Shown here piece by piece: positions 1 through 13,500 of a DNA stretch of 64,000 nucleotides. The notes under the pieces are model-generated. The model worked only from the letters and a program-made list of their open reading frames with translations, searched no databases and was not told the origin of the DNA. Both the position numbers and the translations under genes were made by a program. The stretch comes from Membranipora membranacea (Eukaryota; Bryozoa; Gymnolaemata; Cheilostomatida; Membraniporidae), in contig OU612066.1 of assembly GCA_914767715.1 (NCBI GenBank), forward strand, positions 24,032,283-24,096,282, written 5' to 3'. The number at the start of each line of letters is the position of its first letter. Within the stretch, counting starts at the first letter, position 1.

Positions 1-75
1 AATATGTCCTGGTTGCCAGTGTAAATGTTTCTTTATGTGAGTCCTGTCGCATGAGTTTGTCTTGTGTTTCTTCAG

Positions 76-2917
76 TTTCTGTGCATGTTTTGAAGGCACC
101 AACTCCTACCAAAGAACATCTGAGGGTGAAAAACAAACTCGGGCAGCTAGCCATGCTCGCCAAACACGGAGAGTCCTACCGCCAAGCTCTGATAAGAATG
201 CCCTCCGCCAGATCCCACATGTCAGCTCTTGACCCCAGACATATTCTCAACCTAGATTATGAATCTGAACCTGTGCCTTATGTCCCCACAACTTATGCAG
301 TAAAAACAGCTGGAAAAATTCGAGGCGGCTCAGATTGGCCTGTCCCCAGGGTATATCGAGGTATCATGCCTTCAAGTGCTGCACGGATAATGAAAGCAAG
401 AGCTAAAGCTAAGGTATATCTAACACAATCCTAACATGAAACGCTAAAGCTTAATACCTAAAATGACGAAAGCTTTCTATGTGCTGTATTCAGTTGGCAT
501 CTTGTATAAATGTTCAACAAACAGATCTCGTCTAGTCTAGGTGCTCAGACGGCTCCATTGCAAGTTAGTGGCATTACTTTATCAACCACCCTTATGGTAG
601 AAATACGTGGTTGATAATGTAATGTCACTAATTCACATCAGAGCTGTCTGAGCACTTAGACTAGATCTCAACATGCCTTTCAGCATGGGATATTCTACCT
701 CGACTGCATGCAGCTCACATGTATTATTATCCTTTGCTCAAAAGTCTTGTCTGGTGTATTCATATCTGATTTTTCAGGCAAACGCAGCTTATCTGCCTCC
801 TGTTGTACAAAGAAGTAGCATGGTGAGGGCGTCATCAGTACCCCCACTGCACAGTCGCTCTCCTGTCAGAATTACTAAGGTGAGGATACATGATCAAGCT
901 TATGCTATGGACTGATTTCAAACCTTTCTATTTATGGTTTTACATTGCGAAATGGGTCTGTAGTCAAGAATCCAGATTCACCCTGAGGAATTCCAAACAA
1001 GAATTCATCTCTGCTTATGTAGGCTAGCATTATACTGTTAGATTGATTTAAATACAGTTAACTGAACCTTTGTTGATAGCTGATAACCAGTGTTCCTATT
1101 TTAGATGGGGCGTGTTGCCGGTGGAAGAAGAGCTGGAGGTGCCACAGTGACTGTGAACGGCAGAGCTATCGCTGATAATGACGCATTCTACAGAGTGCCC
1201 CCTCCCGTAGTCGTCCACAAATATGAGACTGTTAACAGAGGCTCAGATCTGCTTAGGGCTCAGGTAAAGTGATTATAAAGTCATCTGCGCCTGTTTAAAG
1301 AGAAGACAATCTGTTACAAAAACTTAAGATAATGATAATTATTCTTTTGAAAGCAGCAAATTCTGAACAGAGTCATAAACAATATTTATTTCTATTTTAT
1401 ATCTACCAACACATAGCATGCTTCATGTACATGAATATTTAGATAGATGCATAAGACAGCTCACATTTTCTTTAGAATGGTGGAATGTTTTTTGATCACA
1501 GTTTGCTTGAGGTTAGGAAAACATCTGCTGAAACTCATAACAAATTCCAGTAATGACATCAAGCAACATGGTTTTCATAAGTTGCCTCAGGTCGACATCA
1601 AGCAGAGCTATTGTCCGGACATTAGATGCATCTATCACAAGCTTACATGTTGCTTGCCTCATTATCACATTAAAATTCAGGATGTAACTTTTATAAGGAT
1701 GCATGGCTAGTTTTTTATATTCACACCCTAAACTCCTACACAGGAACGGCTTTATGGCCGTGAGACATTTGACCTCACCAGCCCTTCAGGGACGACCAGT
1801 TTGAAGATGAGATTACATGAAGCTAAGAACAAGTTAGATAAGAATGGAGCCATGCTCGGCAAATATATAACAGGGCCTGATGCTGTTGATATCGAAGTGC
1901 AGGCTGAACTCCGGAGAATAAAAACGAACCGAGAAATGCGGGCAAAGAGCATGGTAAGTGGTTGTGTGTTTGCCAAAAACGAGATGGTGAATTCCCTTAA
2001 ACTAGTTGTGAATGGAGCAAAAACATTGACCAGTTTTAAAATCAATTACGGACTACCGTCTTTTGGTATTTGAATTTCACTGTAAACAGATTCACTGAAG
2101 ACTATGGCTTGTTAAATTTTCGTTAATGGTAACAATTACATTAGAATTTTATGTTAAAACAGAAATCAACAAACACTTTAGTCTCAGAATATGATAAATT
2201 TTATCCGGACTGCTAAATGTAATATTGTTTATCTGTAGGCTATTTGGTTCTGAGGTTTTACTAATGTTTAATAAGTTTGGGTTTGAAGATTTCTTCTCCC
2301 TGTATATTTTTCTTTATGTGATTGATTGACTCTGCATATGCCTGACAAGACAAGGTCTTCACGAATGTAAATTATCGACCCAAGATGGAACTGTCATCAC
2401 CACTGTCTTAATCGGTCAAGTCACGTCATATCCAACGTCATATTTACATTTTAACATTTTATTCCTGTTTTAGGCATAGATTGAGAAATTTCATCACTTT
2501 TTTAAAGAAGTAAGTTTACTGCATGAATAGAAGCTAAAGCATGTCATCAAATTGCTCATGAGATATCAATTTTATAGACAAATAAGCAGATGAAAAATGC
2601 TCCATTCTCTTCTACAGCTGCTGTTGCATTATGGGTGTGTTTTACACATTATATCCAAATTGTATGACTCTGTTTGGGTTTTGCTGCTTCTTAAGACTGA
2701 GGACCATGAACGGTATTGCCTCGGTTTCATCCAGGGAATTGCTACAAGCTTTCTTCTGCAATCAGTTCAGCTAAAAGTGTATGTTTTACGACATTGGGCT
2801 CCTCATCAAATATTTGAACAAACAGAGTTGTGTGATATGTTCTTCCAGTAATATTTCCCTTTCATTTCTCCCACACAGCCTGGAGATTATCAGAGAGTAT
2901 ATGACATGCAATTCTGA
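76..2917 (+). CDS. 3' part of an unrecognised multi-exon gene
   Basis: I do not recognise this protein. Five exons can be read, 76-413, 778-879, 1105-1263, 1744-1953 and 2879-2917, all in phase 0 and bounded by AG/GT signals. The last exon encodes PGDYQRVYDMQF and a stop. The first visible exon follows a polypyrimidine-AG at 71-75, so the 5' part lies outside the window. The visible 269 residues are basic and proline/arginine-rich, with no membrane segment. The stretch encoded by 1744-1953 looks helical and charged and may be a short coiled coil. A palindromic MITE sits in the first visible intron. The gene converges with SLC35B3. The exon structure is well supported; function is unknown. Confidence 0.7.
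531..665. repeat. Palindromic MITE, AGTCTAAGTGCTCAGAC family
   Basis: The two ends are inverted copies of each other (TCTAGTCTAGGTGCTCAGAC at the left, its near complement at the right), with an inner inverted pair around ATCAACCAC. Further members lie at 25935-26125, 37691-37820, 48931-49004 and 50756-50899, with a partial one at 48741-48835. It has no coding capacity and sits in an intron. Confidence 0.8.
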
Positions 2918-3858
2918 GATGTTTACTGCACACATAGCAGAAGGGAGTGTTATATCCCGGAGCAAAGCTTAAATTGAGACATGTTGAGTTGTCTTCTCAT
3001 ATTTGTGCGATGTACAAAACTGTTACCCACTTTCGTCTTGGTACCAGTGAAAACTTTATTTACATTACTGTGTCATTTTTGTTTGAATCTTATGCAGGTA
3101 GCTAGTTTTGATCGACTGAAGTTAGAGCTCCTTCTCTTTTTGTCCTCCGTATATTATGCAATGTTAACCTGAAATATTTTCAACATGCATATTGCTATTT
3201 TTGTACAATCAAAATTTTCTGGATAAGTTTTTCTACGTTTTTCTACAGTGGCCTGGAAAAAATACATTGTGAAAACTCCTGTCAAGCTTCATTAATTTAT
3301 TGCGTCAATTTCATGCTCACATATTTATATATTTTGAAAAGCGATAGAAAAAGACAAGATCTTAGAAACTTTGCAAACAAGTAGCAATATACACAAATAG
3401 CTAGCTAGCCTAGTTTTCATTATACAGAAAAATAGACTAGTTACTTACATTATGCTAGAAAATATGATGGTGCAGATCTATATTTCATAAATATGACTTG
3501 TATCCATAGATATATTTACGCTTGTATCACAGAAACTTTGGCATTAAGATATTGCATGTGGTCAATACTGGCTAAGGACCGACATAGTTGGAAGGATTGA
3601 AGATTGGTCTGTTTGAAATTTTGAGGCCTTAATTATTTAATAATTTTAATACAACAAAATTTCTTTCGGCAACCATTTGAACTTCAAACTAGGATGGTTT
3701 TTCTGATGTTATGCTTATAATTTCCATCATATCACAGCTGAAATTATTCAACCGCTCTGGTCATGTAGTAGAACTAATCTTACAAAATTAACTAGAGAAC
3801 TTGAGCAAGTAAAAAATCTACGATAACATATAGCTACATACAGAACTTGCCAGTATGA
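2918..3858. other. Convergent intergenic region
   Basis: This lies between the stop codon of the first gene (+) and the stop codon of SLC35B3 (-). It should hold both 3' UTRs. I see no convincing exon, RNA gene or repeat in it. Confidence 0.6.
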
Positions 3859-6800
3859 CTAGACGATACTATCTTGAGAATGTTTGGGTGAGCTGACTGG
3901 ACGTTTTTGTTGGACGAAGCGGAGTATCCTCTGTATCATAGAGGTGATATAGGCTTGGTTTTTACTGTAGAGATTCAGATATATTCCTAGTACCACAACA
4001 AGTCCCGACCAAACATAGCTGTATCAAAAATATCACAATATATGAGCAGTTATCTCCCTTTCCTCAAACATCAAGCAACACTAAAATCTACAGACTCGAA
4101 TACTTTAAATATGCTGAAGGAAGGAAGAATGGCTTATGTACTTCAGAAAGCATCCTGAAGAAAGAAACTTTGATTGATACGCCATCAAAGGCTTCACATA
4201 AAATAGATTGGTGTGCATAAGTGAGCTTATCTTTTTTATCAATGGCAGGATGTTTGTGTTATGTTATTTCAATTATGAACTCTCCAAGTTCCCTACATTT
4301 GGAATTACTCCCCTTGGAGCAGGCGACATCTTACCAGTAGAAAGGGATAGGCCTAAAATGCAGGCAAATTGTTTCAAACATTATTAATCTAGGCCCAGAT
4401 AAACTACTGAATATAAAAAACTTACTGAAATGTGAAAGGTTTAGAGAATATAATAAATGAGAGTATGATGGTGACCATTTTCCTGAATGTAGTCACAGTA
4501 ACAGCTGCTAAAGCTCCGAATATCTTAACTTGTGACAGCACGGCATTAACTCCGAGATATCCCGTCAGTGAGAAGACAATTCCATATCCGTATGTCTCAA
4601 CAGGATGCTGTAAAACATATTCACATATCACATACAAATTATAATGTTAGTGTACTTAGAAATATAATGAATCATATATGCAAAATATTCTATCATACAA
4701 ATTTTATACAATTACATATATTATGTAATGTGATATTTCGAGTAATAGATCATCATCAGAAAAAAGGAATACATTTACGGCTAATTCACATTAATCACTC
4801 ATTTCTTTCAGTTTTGTAAACTTGAATTTATCTAAAAAAAACATTGATGCAAGGCACAGTGATGCCTACTATAAGCTGCAATTTCCTACCGCAGTCATTA
4901 TTATAATTTGTATTAGTAACTTCAAAACACATTGCCAGAATAACAATTCAAGGAAAAGGGGGGCAAGAATGGTCGTCTCATCACGCTGTATATGTTGTGT
5001 ATGAGCCAAATGGTGTCATAAGATACATATATAAGAGGAGTGATTTTATCTATCTCAATTTGTGATTGCACAGTAAACAGACTAGATAACATTGTGTAGA
5101 ATCAAACAAATGAAAAGTCGGGATAGATAAACAGAACACCTTCTATGTGGTAGATTACTTTAGTAGCTGAGGATAGTAACCCATTGTATCAACGAACTGA
5201 ACGAACGATACTGAACAGACTTATCATACTTGAATAGACCATCATGATTGTCAAACACAGGTGAAGGCAACACATGTATTCTTATTCACTAAGACTGAAC
5301 ATCGGCTTGGATCTATTTCAGTGGAAAGCTTTATTAGATCAAGGAACTCCTAGAGCTACTTTAAGAACAAAACTGCTAATTGAATCATGACAAGCTGGAA
5401 GCAACTACGACTAAAATATTTTACCTTTCTGTTAGCTGCTCTATTCATAGCTTCACTGACCATATCAGCAATATGGATTACAAAAGCAGAAGCAAGCCGC
5501 AAAGAACTTATAGCTGAGCAACAGCAGAGTGAACAGCTTCACCTCGCCCAAATAAGAGGAATCCAAGCTAAGGAGCGACTCAAACAACTGGTTGACGGTG
5601 CGAAAAACAAACACCCAAAGATAAGGAAATCTTGGATAAAAAGACGCAATCAGAGAGAAAGGGATTACATCAATGAGATAGTCAACAATGCAGGCCATGC
5701 CTATCATCGCATACATTATAACGCTACATATCAGCCCAGATTGGACTCGAACGTGGAAGTTATCCTATTTGTGTACAGTACTGTAACAGCCATGGGAGCC
5801 GGGACACGGAAAGCCATCCGTGAAACATGGGCAGAGAAGAAGGCTCTGACAAAACACAGAGTATCGCTAAGCTTTGTCCTCGGCAAACGAGCTAAACCAA
5901 ACGATGCAGAGCTACGAGCTCAGGAATCACATCTAGACGAAGAATACAATCGTTACGGTGATTTATTACTGTTTGACTTCATTGATTCATATCAGAATCT
6001 GACAGTGAAATCTGTAAGCATGCTCCGCTGGTTTCTTACCACTCCGCACACGGCCAAGTATCTCATCAAATGTGACAGCGATGTCCTACTGAACATTGAC
6101 AATATGATACCATTGATTCTCAAAACTAACAAAATATCTCCGAACTTCGTACTTGGGCATAATATGAACGTAACAGCACCAGCGCACCAGATCTCATCCA
6201 AATGGTTTGTGCCCTTAGCGCTATATTCTAAACTATACTACCCCGAGTTTGTATCAGGAACATCCTACGCAATGTCAAAAACAGCTGCTGCACTCATCTC
6301 TAGAAATATAGCCTCCATACACTATCTTTATTTAGAAGATGTCTTTCTCACTGGACTATGTAGATATGGGACGGGTATATCACTTGTACACTCGGATCAG
6401 TTTATCATAAGCCAACCAGACACCCTTACAGATGCTTGGGATTACAGCGTATCTGTACACGGGTACGCTGGACTCGGTGCTGACATCAGACGTAACTGGC
6501 AACTCATAGCAGAGAGAAAGACTATGTTAAATGAGTTAGAATAGTTTGATTCAAGGAATTTCATGTATTAATAGAACTTTTTATTTGGCAGCTTTGAGAG
6601 TCAAGAAGTCTAAGTCAGATTTGTCTTACCTGGCTGAAAAAGTCGAATGCCGAAGCAAAGTTCCCTGATACTAGAAGTCCACAAAGTATATACAGAAATC
6701 CAACGCTGTATGAATATAATATCTACAAACCAAACAAAACAATAACATTCATTACCAAAACCAAAATATTAGTATTAAAAAGATATTCCTCTGATCTCAA

Positions 6801-9040
6801 ATTCCGCCTTACAAGAAGAAGCTAAACTAAGGATTGAACTGCCACACTTCCTGAGTGGCCAACATGGTCTGCTGTGCCAGCATTTTCAATTAGAATTGTG
6901 AATTCAAGAAATTGAATCTGGATGATTTGAGAAAGCCTTGGCTCTTCTCTGAGTGAAATTTTAAATTTCAATATCAAATTTTTCATGAAACATTTTTGAT
7001 TAAGACTTGAAATTAAATTCATTCTTAGTGCTCATGTAGTTGCAGAAGTTCGGGTTCAGAGATAGGAGGATTTCTATACTTACCACCTCAGCATTAGGTA
7101 CAGAGTGTTGTTTCATAGTTTTCTCTTGTACATTTCCTATAACCGCATCAGCACAGAGTGCTCCTGATATCAATACAACACCTGTGAAATAGTGTAATAA
7201 ACAATCAATTATGAGAAGCTGAAAGTTTTATAGCGTTATGCTCTCCTTGACATTAGCAAGACAACTCCAATAAATGATTCTTCATTTCTATGAATTAATT
7301 AACCAGGGAGTTTGGGATATACTGACATCCAAACTTAGCATCAAGACCAATTTTCCGTGTAAGAATTTCATAACTGCACTGAAGTTATCAATGATGACTG
7401 GCCAAGCCAAGGTCTTGTGTCAATCCATCCATTAACAATTCATTATCCTTCAGGCTTTTTTTTTATGTGCAATAAGGCCACACCAAATGAATTTATCATC
7501 TAGGCGTGAAACTGGTAAAAATAAAATATTTCCGCACCCAGCCGAAAATCTCTCTATACATAGCCGAATAGAGTACTAGTAAGACACATTTTATTGCTAG
7601 ACTTACCGTAAAGATTAAAGTTTGGTTGTACTTCACTGTCAGCTAATGTAAACAGAATAAGTCCTACACTCATAAGCAGACACGCTGTGAAGTCTAACAA
7701 TCCATACTTTTTACCTGCAAAATAGAAAGACTTGATTCAAGTGTTGTTTTTAAGGATAATCAACTAATTTCGTCAAACTTGACATAATTCTATGTTACAA
7801 CAGCCTATGAATGACCAAGTGAAAAATTCTTTATCTAAATTTTCATTGACATAATCGGCCGATACAACAAGCTGTGGAATTTCATACAGACAATAAAAAA
7901 AAACTGCGTTAAAGTTTATAAATATCTACAAAGACTGATCAGTGTAAAACTGAGAGTTTTATACCTTGTATAAGAATGCCTCCAATAAGAACTGGTATAA
8001 GCTTGCAGCATTTGAATATAACCTGAGTCGGGTAATTGAGGTAGCCAACTGCCATATTTGATAAACCCATAGTCGCAACAGTGAGGAAAGCCAAGACTAG
8101 ATAGACCTTGAGTGGAGCCCTGCAAAGAGTATAAATAGGATTAATTGGAAATCAAGCCTACTACCACAAATAGCCATTACATCGGCACTGTAATTTGAGT
8201 AAGTATTTTATTGCGCAATATACCGCCTGGTTACAGGTAAGATATAGATGACAATATTTTTCGCCTCTACAATGATATACTATGATGAATGTAGATTCCC
8301 TCAACTAGACCAAGACTATCATTTAGCCGCTTGTATCATATCTATAGATTGTGATATACCGTGATACACACATACTCTGGCCAATTTGTCGGCTCTGACT
8401 GGTTGGGAGAGACTCCACCCAACCAATCAGAGTCAACAATATTATTTGTGTCACTTACTTTCTAGCCTTGTTCCAACCAGATGAGATCTTCTCAACACCA
8501 CCAAACAGTGTATAGTATAAAAACTGTATCATGGTTAGATACCAACTATGGTTCCTCATGCCTTCCAAACGGAAAAGTAGCTCCTAAACGAAAAGACACA
8601 TGTGTAAGTGGCCAAGGGCGTAGCTATGTATCTCAACAATGGTCTAATGACAATAATTAGATTCTATACTTTCTATACTATGTTGCTATTAGAGTTTTAA
8701 AAAATGTAAAACCACGGGCAGCCCTTAATGACATTCGGGATAACGACCGCCTATGTACAGCTGCGATTGCCATCCCGAACGCCGTTATGTGTTGGGTGTG
8801 TGTAAAACCAGCATATTTCTTTGCTCGTTCAGGTCAGCTTCCATAGTCTAACACCAATTTGGGTTTCGACAATAGAGGGGAGATTTAAGCCGGAAATGTT
8901 TTACTCACAAGAAAGTATCCGTAGATCAGAAAGAATCCGAGTACTACAGCAGTAGTAAGGCAGAATTGTGAGCATTTACTGAGCCGACCGATGTTAAAAC
9001 AGAAGAGTTCAGCGGCATGATCAGTATGTTGTGAAGTCAT
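3859..9040 (-). CDS. SLC35B3: SLC35B3-like PAPS transporter (PAPST2)
   Basis: This is a nucleotide-sugar-transporter-family protein that moves the sulfate donor PAPS from cytosol into the Golgi lumen. Eight exons on the minus strand: 8909-9040, 8459-8583, 7965-8119, 7607-7714, 7084-7181, 6630-6722, 4426-4607 and 3859-4018. They total 1053 nt (350 aa), slightly shorter than the roughly 400 aa of vertebrate SLC35B3, the difference lying in the N-terminus. Strong family signatures are GYLNYPTQVIFKCCKLIPV (exon 3), ADAVIGNVQEK (exon 5), and the block SLTGYLGV...KIFGALAAVTVTT...KPFTF (exon 7) followed by YVWSGLLVVLGI (exon 8). About ten hydrophobic segments are visible. The start is the ATG at 9038-9040; upstream in-frame codons are not ATG. 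A complete galactosyltransferase gene lies inside intron 6 on the opposite strand. Confidence 0.93.
5387..6544 (+). CDS. GT31 beta-1,3-galactosyltransferase-like protein, nested
   Basis: An intronless 385-residue type II Golgi glycosyltransferase of family GT31. Residues 11-31 form the signal anchor, followed by a charged stem (about 35-115) and the catalytic domain (about 122-385). GT31 motifs appear in order: RKAIRETWA near 141, the metal-binding DSD at 230-232 inside KCDSDVLLN, FVSGTSYAMS near 288 and EDVFLTGL near 317. It probably adds galactose or N-acetyl-hexosamine in beta-1,3 linkage, but the acceptor cannot be told from the sequence. The gene lies entirely within intron 6 of SLC35B3 on the opposite strand. 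Absence of introns suggests retroposition or a family habit; several metazoan GT31 genes are single-exon. The start ATG at 5387 is the first before the anchor. Confidence 0.88.
   Translation: MTSWKQLRLKYFTFLLAALFIASLTISAIWITKAEASRKELIAEQQQSEQLHLAQIRGIQAKERLKQLVDGAKNKHPKIRKSWIKRRNQRERDYINEIVNNAGHAYHRIHYNATYQPRLDSNVEVILFVYSTVTAMGAGTRKAIRETWAEKKALTKHRVSLSFVLGKRAKPNDAELRAQESHLDEEYNRYGDLLLFDFIDSYQNLTVKSVSMLRWFLTTPHTAKYLIKCDSDVLLNIDNMIPLILKTNKISPNFVLGHNMNVTAPAHQISSKWFVPLALYSKLYYPEFVSGTSYAMSKTAAALISRNIASIHYLYLEDVFLTGLCRYGTGISLVHSDQFIISQPDTLTDAWDYSVSVHGYAGLGADIRRNWQLIAERKTMLNELE
8393..8432. repeat. Perfect-arm hairpin in SLC35B3 intron
   Basis: CTCTGACTGGTTGGG at 8393-8407 is matched, with one mismatch, by its reverse complement at 8418-8432 over a 10-nt loop. 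It is probably the core of a small inverted-repeat element. Confidence 0.6.
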
Positions 9041-10584
9041 TGTCGTGTTTTGTGGGTAGACTGTCAACAGCAAGATATGTAGGCCTACTAGATTTCAAAC
9101 GAGAGATAGCACAAGAATTCCGCGTTGACCGTCTAGCAGATGCAGATGTTCATCAATCTAGTAACTAGTTTTAGACAGGTCAAAACACCAGCTTTTCACT
9201 GCACACAGAAATGATCTGAAAAAAGAGCAATCATATCCTAACAAGGAGTAACTCCTTGATCCTAGTAATCAAGCATTCAAGCAAGCAGTAATACACCTTG
9301 GTTAAGGGGAGAGGCCTGAGCAAATCAAATGAGCATAAAATTAAAAACTACTATTTTTAGTGAGTATCAAACTTTGATTTTTAATGTGTACTACAATCTT
9401 ATAGAGGCCTATTGCAGTTTGTGCGGGTCTAGTAGTCAAGACCCAGGACCAAAATTAACTTGGTTACTAACTAACTACTGTCTAAGGACAGATACTAACC
9501 AAGCTGTTACAAACAAAACATCATTGGACTGGACGTAACCTTGTCAAGACCGGTTACACACATACCCATATTGCTGAGTTGGTAAAATTGTGACTGACAG
9601 ACCAATTGAAGGATGTCTTTACTATCATACTTACATTAGCCCCATTTGCATGCACAAACAACTTACAACATATTATAATTAGGGACTATTTCCCCACTTG
9701 TCCACAAATTCCAATTCTGAGCTAAAACCTTGAAAATGTACTCACTGACTGTAACCACCAATTAAACACAGCGGGAATATGATTTCTTGAGGGCGTCTGA
9801 CAAGTTCCTCAACATTTCCCTATAAAATCCCCAGCTATGCATTGTTCCAAGGTGGGACAACCACTGATATATATTCTATCAATGGGGACAACTATTTGAA
9901 AGCGTAAAATCTATAAATGGAGGAGAGGACAACTTTATATACAGCTAACTTATTTTGTAGGAGCAACAGGAGTTTGTCTCAACTCCCTAGTAAGAGCCTC
10001 AATTAAGTTGCGTCAACCAACATTACTCATCTGGTTATCCTTACTGTACTTTTCACATCAGTTTAATGAGGTTACTTGGTAAGCTAAACAACGTCATCAA
10101 ATGGAGGAACTATTGTACTGACCTTGCACAAACTGTTCATCTGAGGTAACCAATCAGAGCTATTAAAATGGCTAGATCTGAGTTGACCTGTTTGAGCATG
10201 ACACTTTTACAGGGAGAGCAAGATGTATACAATTCAAATATTTAAAATACATTGGAAGGTCTGTCAGTTTCTTTGTCACATTTACTGCTTATTGCAATCA
10301 ATTTGTACATACATTCTTTGTTAACAAGCTCGATATATTCGACCAACTGTATATTTCATGTTTTTTTTATTACTTGATGATAACCATTTGGCATGCATGC
10401 AGTAAAGCACCAATAATCAGACAGCTAACAGTGAAATAAATCCTTTTAAAGGATTGGCCTCATCTGCTTCCAGTAACTTTCGTGAACAATAAATATACAC
10501 CGGCAACAAAATCTCATAACAAAATGAACGTTAGATTATCGCTATAATTTTAATAAATATCTCTCCTGGATGTCCATTAGGCAG
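9041..10584. other. Intergenic region between ODR4 and SLC35B3
   Basis: Both flanking genes are on the minus strand, so this holds the ODR4 3' UTR and the SLC35B3 promoter and 5' UTR. Short open frames exist but show no splice context or family resemblance. Confidence 0.5.
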
Positions 10585-13500
10585 CTACCCAAACCATTCA
10601 TCCATATTTAGATATGTTAATGACACCGCCAACGCTATCGCCGCTCCGGAGGCTATTGCTGTAATAAAAAAGAGGAAAACAAACTTAAAGGAATGCGTTA
10701 TTTGCTATATTTTTAAATTTCCAAAATTGTATAAAATTTTATAAAATCAAACACGGTCCACAATGGTTCATAAAAAATTAGTAACAGCATTGTATTTAAG
10801 TAAAAAGTGATGAAGATCTTCATATATTGTCCATTATCATATCTCAGAACCATTTTCCCATCTATGATTGGTACACAAGTTCAGTAAAGCTACAGCCAAC
10901 CCCTTGTAAACATTTGTCAAGTAGGTTGCCTGAGTTTTAAACGGTCGTTACAGGGACGCCAGTCAATGCATAACGTTTAGGCGGCCAGAATTGTAGCTAG
11001 ATCCATTACTGACGCAAAGTTATATACTGATGTAATTTGTCAACAAATAGCAATACTGTACATTTTACCACTAACCAATGAGTTCATATCAATGGTTATC
11101 ACAGCTATATATGGATTGGTAGCAAGAAGCCAGCTGACGATCAGTGTAATAACTACGGTTAATTCTATGGTATGAACTATTAGATACAAAAAATCTAGCA
11201 ATCAAAGTATTAACTACAGTTACATGTGCTGGACAATCACGATAACAAACACTCACAAGCTAATCTTCCTATGTTTCCTGCCATGGAGCTGGAAGGAGAC
11301 AGTTCATCTGCACTCTCCGCTGCAACTGGAGGACTGTTTAAATTCTGTAAGTATTGCACATCTTCTAATTCTAAATAAAATAAAGGCGAACATCATTAGA
11401 TCCCATCACACGGGCTAAGACACCCTGGGTCTATGACAACCCCATTTTTCTTGCTGCTTCTGCACTCCACGTTTTTCAGCTAGAGTACCTTAATAAGTGT
11501 AATCACAAAGGGAAAATAACAATATCGATATCAATAATGGGTTTTTTTTATCTTATTATAGATTAAGCAACATTATATTAAATATTTTACTTTCTGCGTC
11601 ATTTGGACTTTTAAGATTTTATTCAGTCTAAAGTGCATATATTTAAAACAAAGGATGGGCTGGAGAGGATAACCAGATTATCAAAAACTTTCACACCATC
11701 TCAGATGTTCCTTTCGCATGTAACAAAACCTGTTGGTGATAACAGCTGTTTGGTCTTTGAGTAGTCTTTAATGCACTAAAATGAGAGCTGATATAATACA
11801 TATATATACATCTAAATCTTACTTGCACTGCGTTCCACACTTGTATCTATTGTATTACTATCTATATTATCGACGCCGAGTATTTGCTGAGCTCTCTCTG
11901 CACATTCTTCCGTCTTCTCATCTTTGAACATGTAGTCATTAAACACAACGGGCACACTGCCATGTGGTATATATACTCGGGGTGGCGTCTCGTATATCAA
12001 CTGTAACAATTTAATCGAATGATTTATTAAAAAAGTATTTGAAAAAGGGGAGTTTTGGGTATGCTAGCTGACCATATTACAGATCAGTTACATAATTTGT
12101 GACCAATAACACAGGTCTTGCTTTGTCTTATGTGGGGGAGGGTAGTGGTATGAGACCGTATTCTCCAGAAAACAGGTGATTGACACGCCTGATGCTCAAA
12201 AACCCCAGAACAGTTTTGATTATTACAGATACAACACATCCTTGATGTTAGAAGGATGGGTAGTTCCATCAATGAACTAGTATTTCATTGGTTCCATCAG
12301 TCCGTTTTTGTAAAAATTTATAAGATGAACAACTAAGAAGAAAATATTCTCCATTTGTGACAAGGGGATTTTTGGGAAACAGATGACAAAATGCTAGTTA
12401 ACCAGATTACAGATCATTCATATTATTTCAGCGGCGAACGACCAACCGAAAATAAAGGTTATGAGTTTTAGATTTTTATGGATGATTCTAAACTCACCAC
12501 ATAAACATTTCTTACGCAACAAAGACCCTGTTTCATAGCGCAAGGAGCTTAAATCACTCAACTTCAAACTCCTTGCTCATCAGAATAAAGGAAAATTGTG
12601 AACTTAGTTGCATTCTCAGTCAACCATTATTACGCAAATAACCCATAAAAGGGATTTACTAACCTTTTCTTCTTGGGAATGTTTCTCGCTGCCAACTTGA
12701 AGTATGTCTTCACATAAAAGCTGACATCGTGTTATTAATGATTTCTTCAGATCTGATTTTATAGCCTGTTAAAAACGAGATGAACATAACATTTACCAAG
12801 CCCAACAACACTTAGCCAACAAATTCCATTAATAATTAGTGGCTCATTCACTGCAAAAACAACCAGCAACACAAAGTACTGTTTGGGATGGATGGCTCAC
12901 TATGAGCAAAAGAATGTGTTCAACCCAGCAATTTATCTGGATTCCTGAAGTGAGTTACAATACATTGATATTATTGTACAGGCTCTCAGGCGCCTATGTA
13001 TATGGCACACTAACATTATTGATAAATCAACACCTGTAATTAAAAATATTCATTTACTGACCTCTTCTATTTGACTTGCTGTAGCAGGTGCTCTGAGGAA
13101 TGCGATGGCTGACACTGTACCCTTCACCCATAAAGATGACACCATCTCATCACATGAACTGCTACTGCTAGTGGGTGGCTATAAACAAAACAGCCTGCCT
13201 GATACTGATAGGCATATACATCACTCATTGTTGGAAAATCACGTAATGGAAATGGTACATTTATTTGCTAAATGAATTGGGATAATCAATAAACAACAGC
13301 AAAAAAAGAAGCTTTAATTGACCCAAAAAGGAACACGAGCACCAGTTGAATCCTTACCCGTGATAATAGCTGAATATTAACATGGGTTGGTTCTTGGTTT
13401 TGCGCTGCTGCTTTCTTGCCTTTTCCGGAACCTTCTGACAGCCCCAGCTGCGAATCGTCAGCCATCGGTTTACCGTTGTACAGGCATATGGAACTGTTGA

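Noticed and set aside
2597-3172. Hydrophobic frames after the first gene
   Set aside because: They overlap the terminal exon and 3' flank and lack splice signals or recognisable domains.
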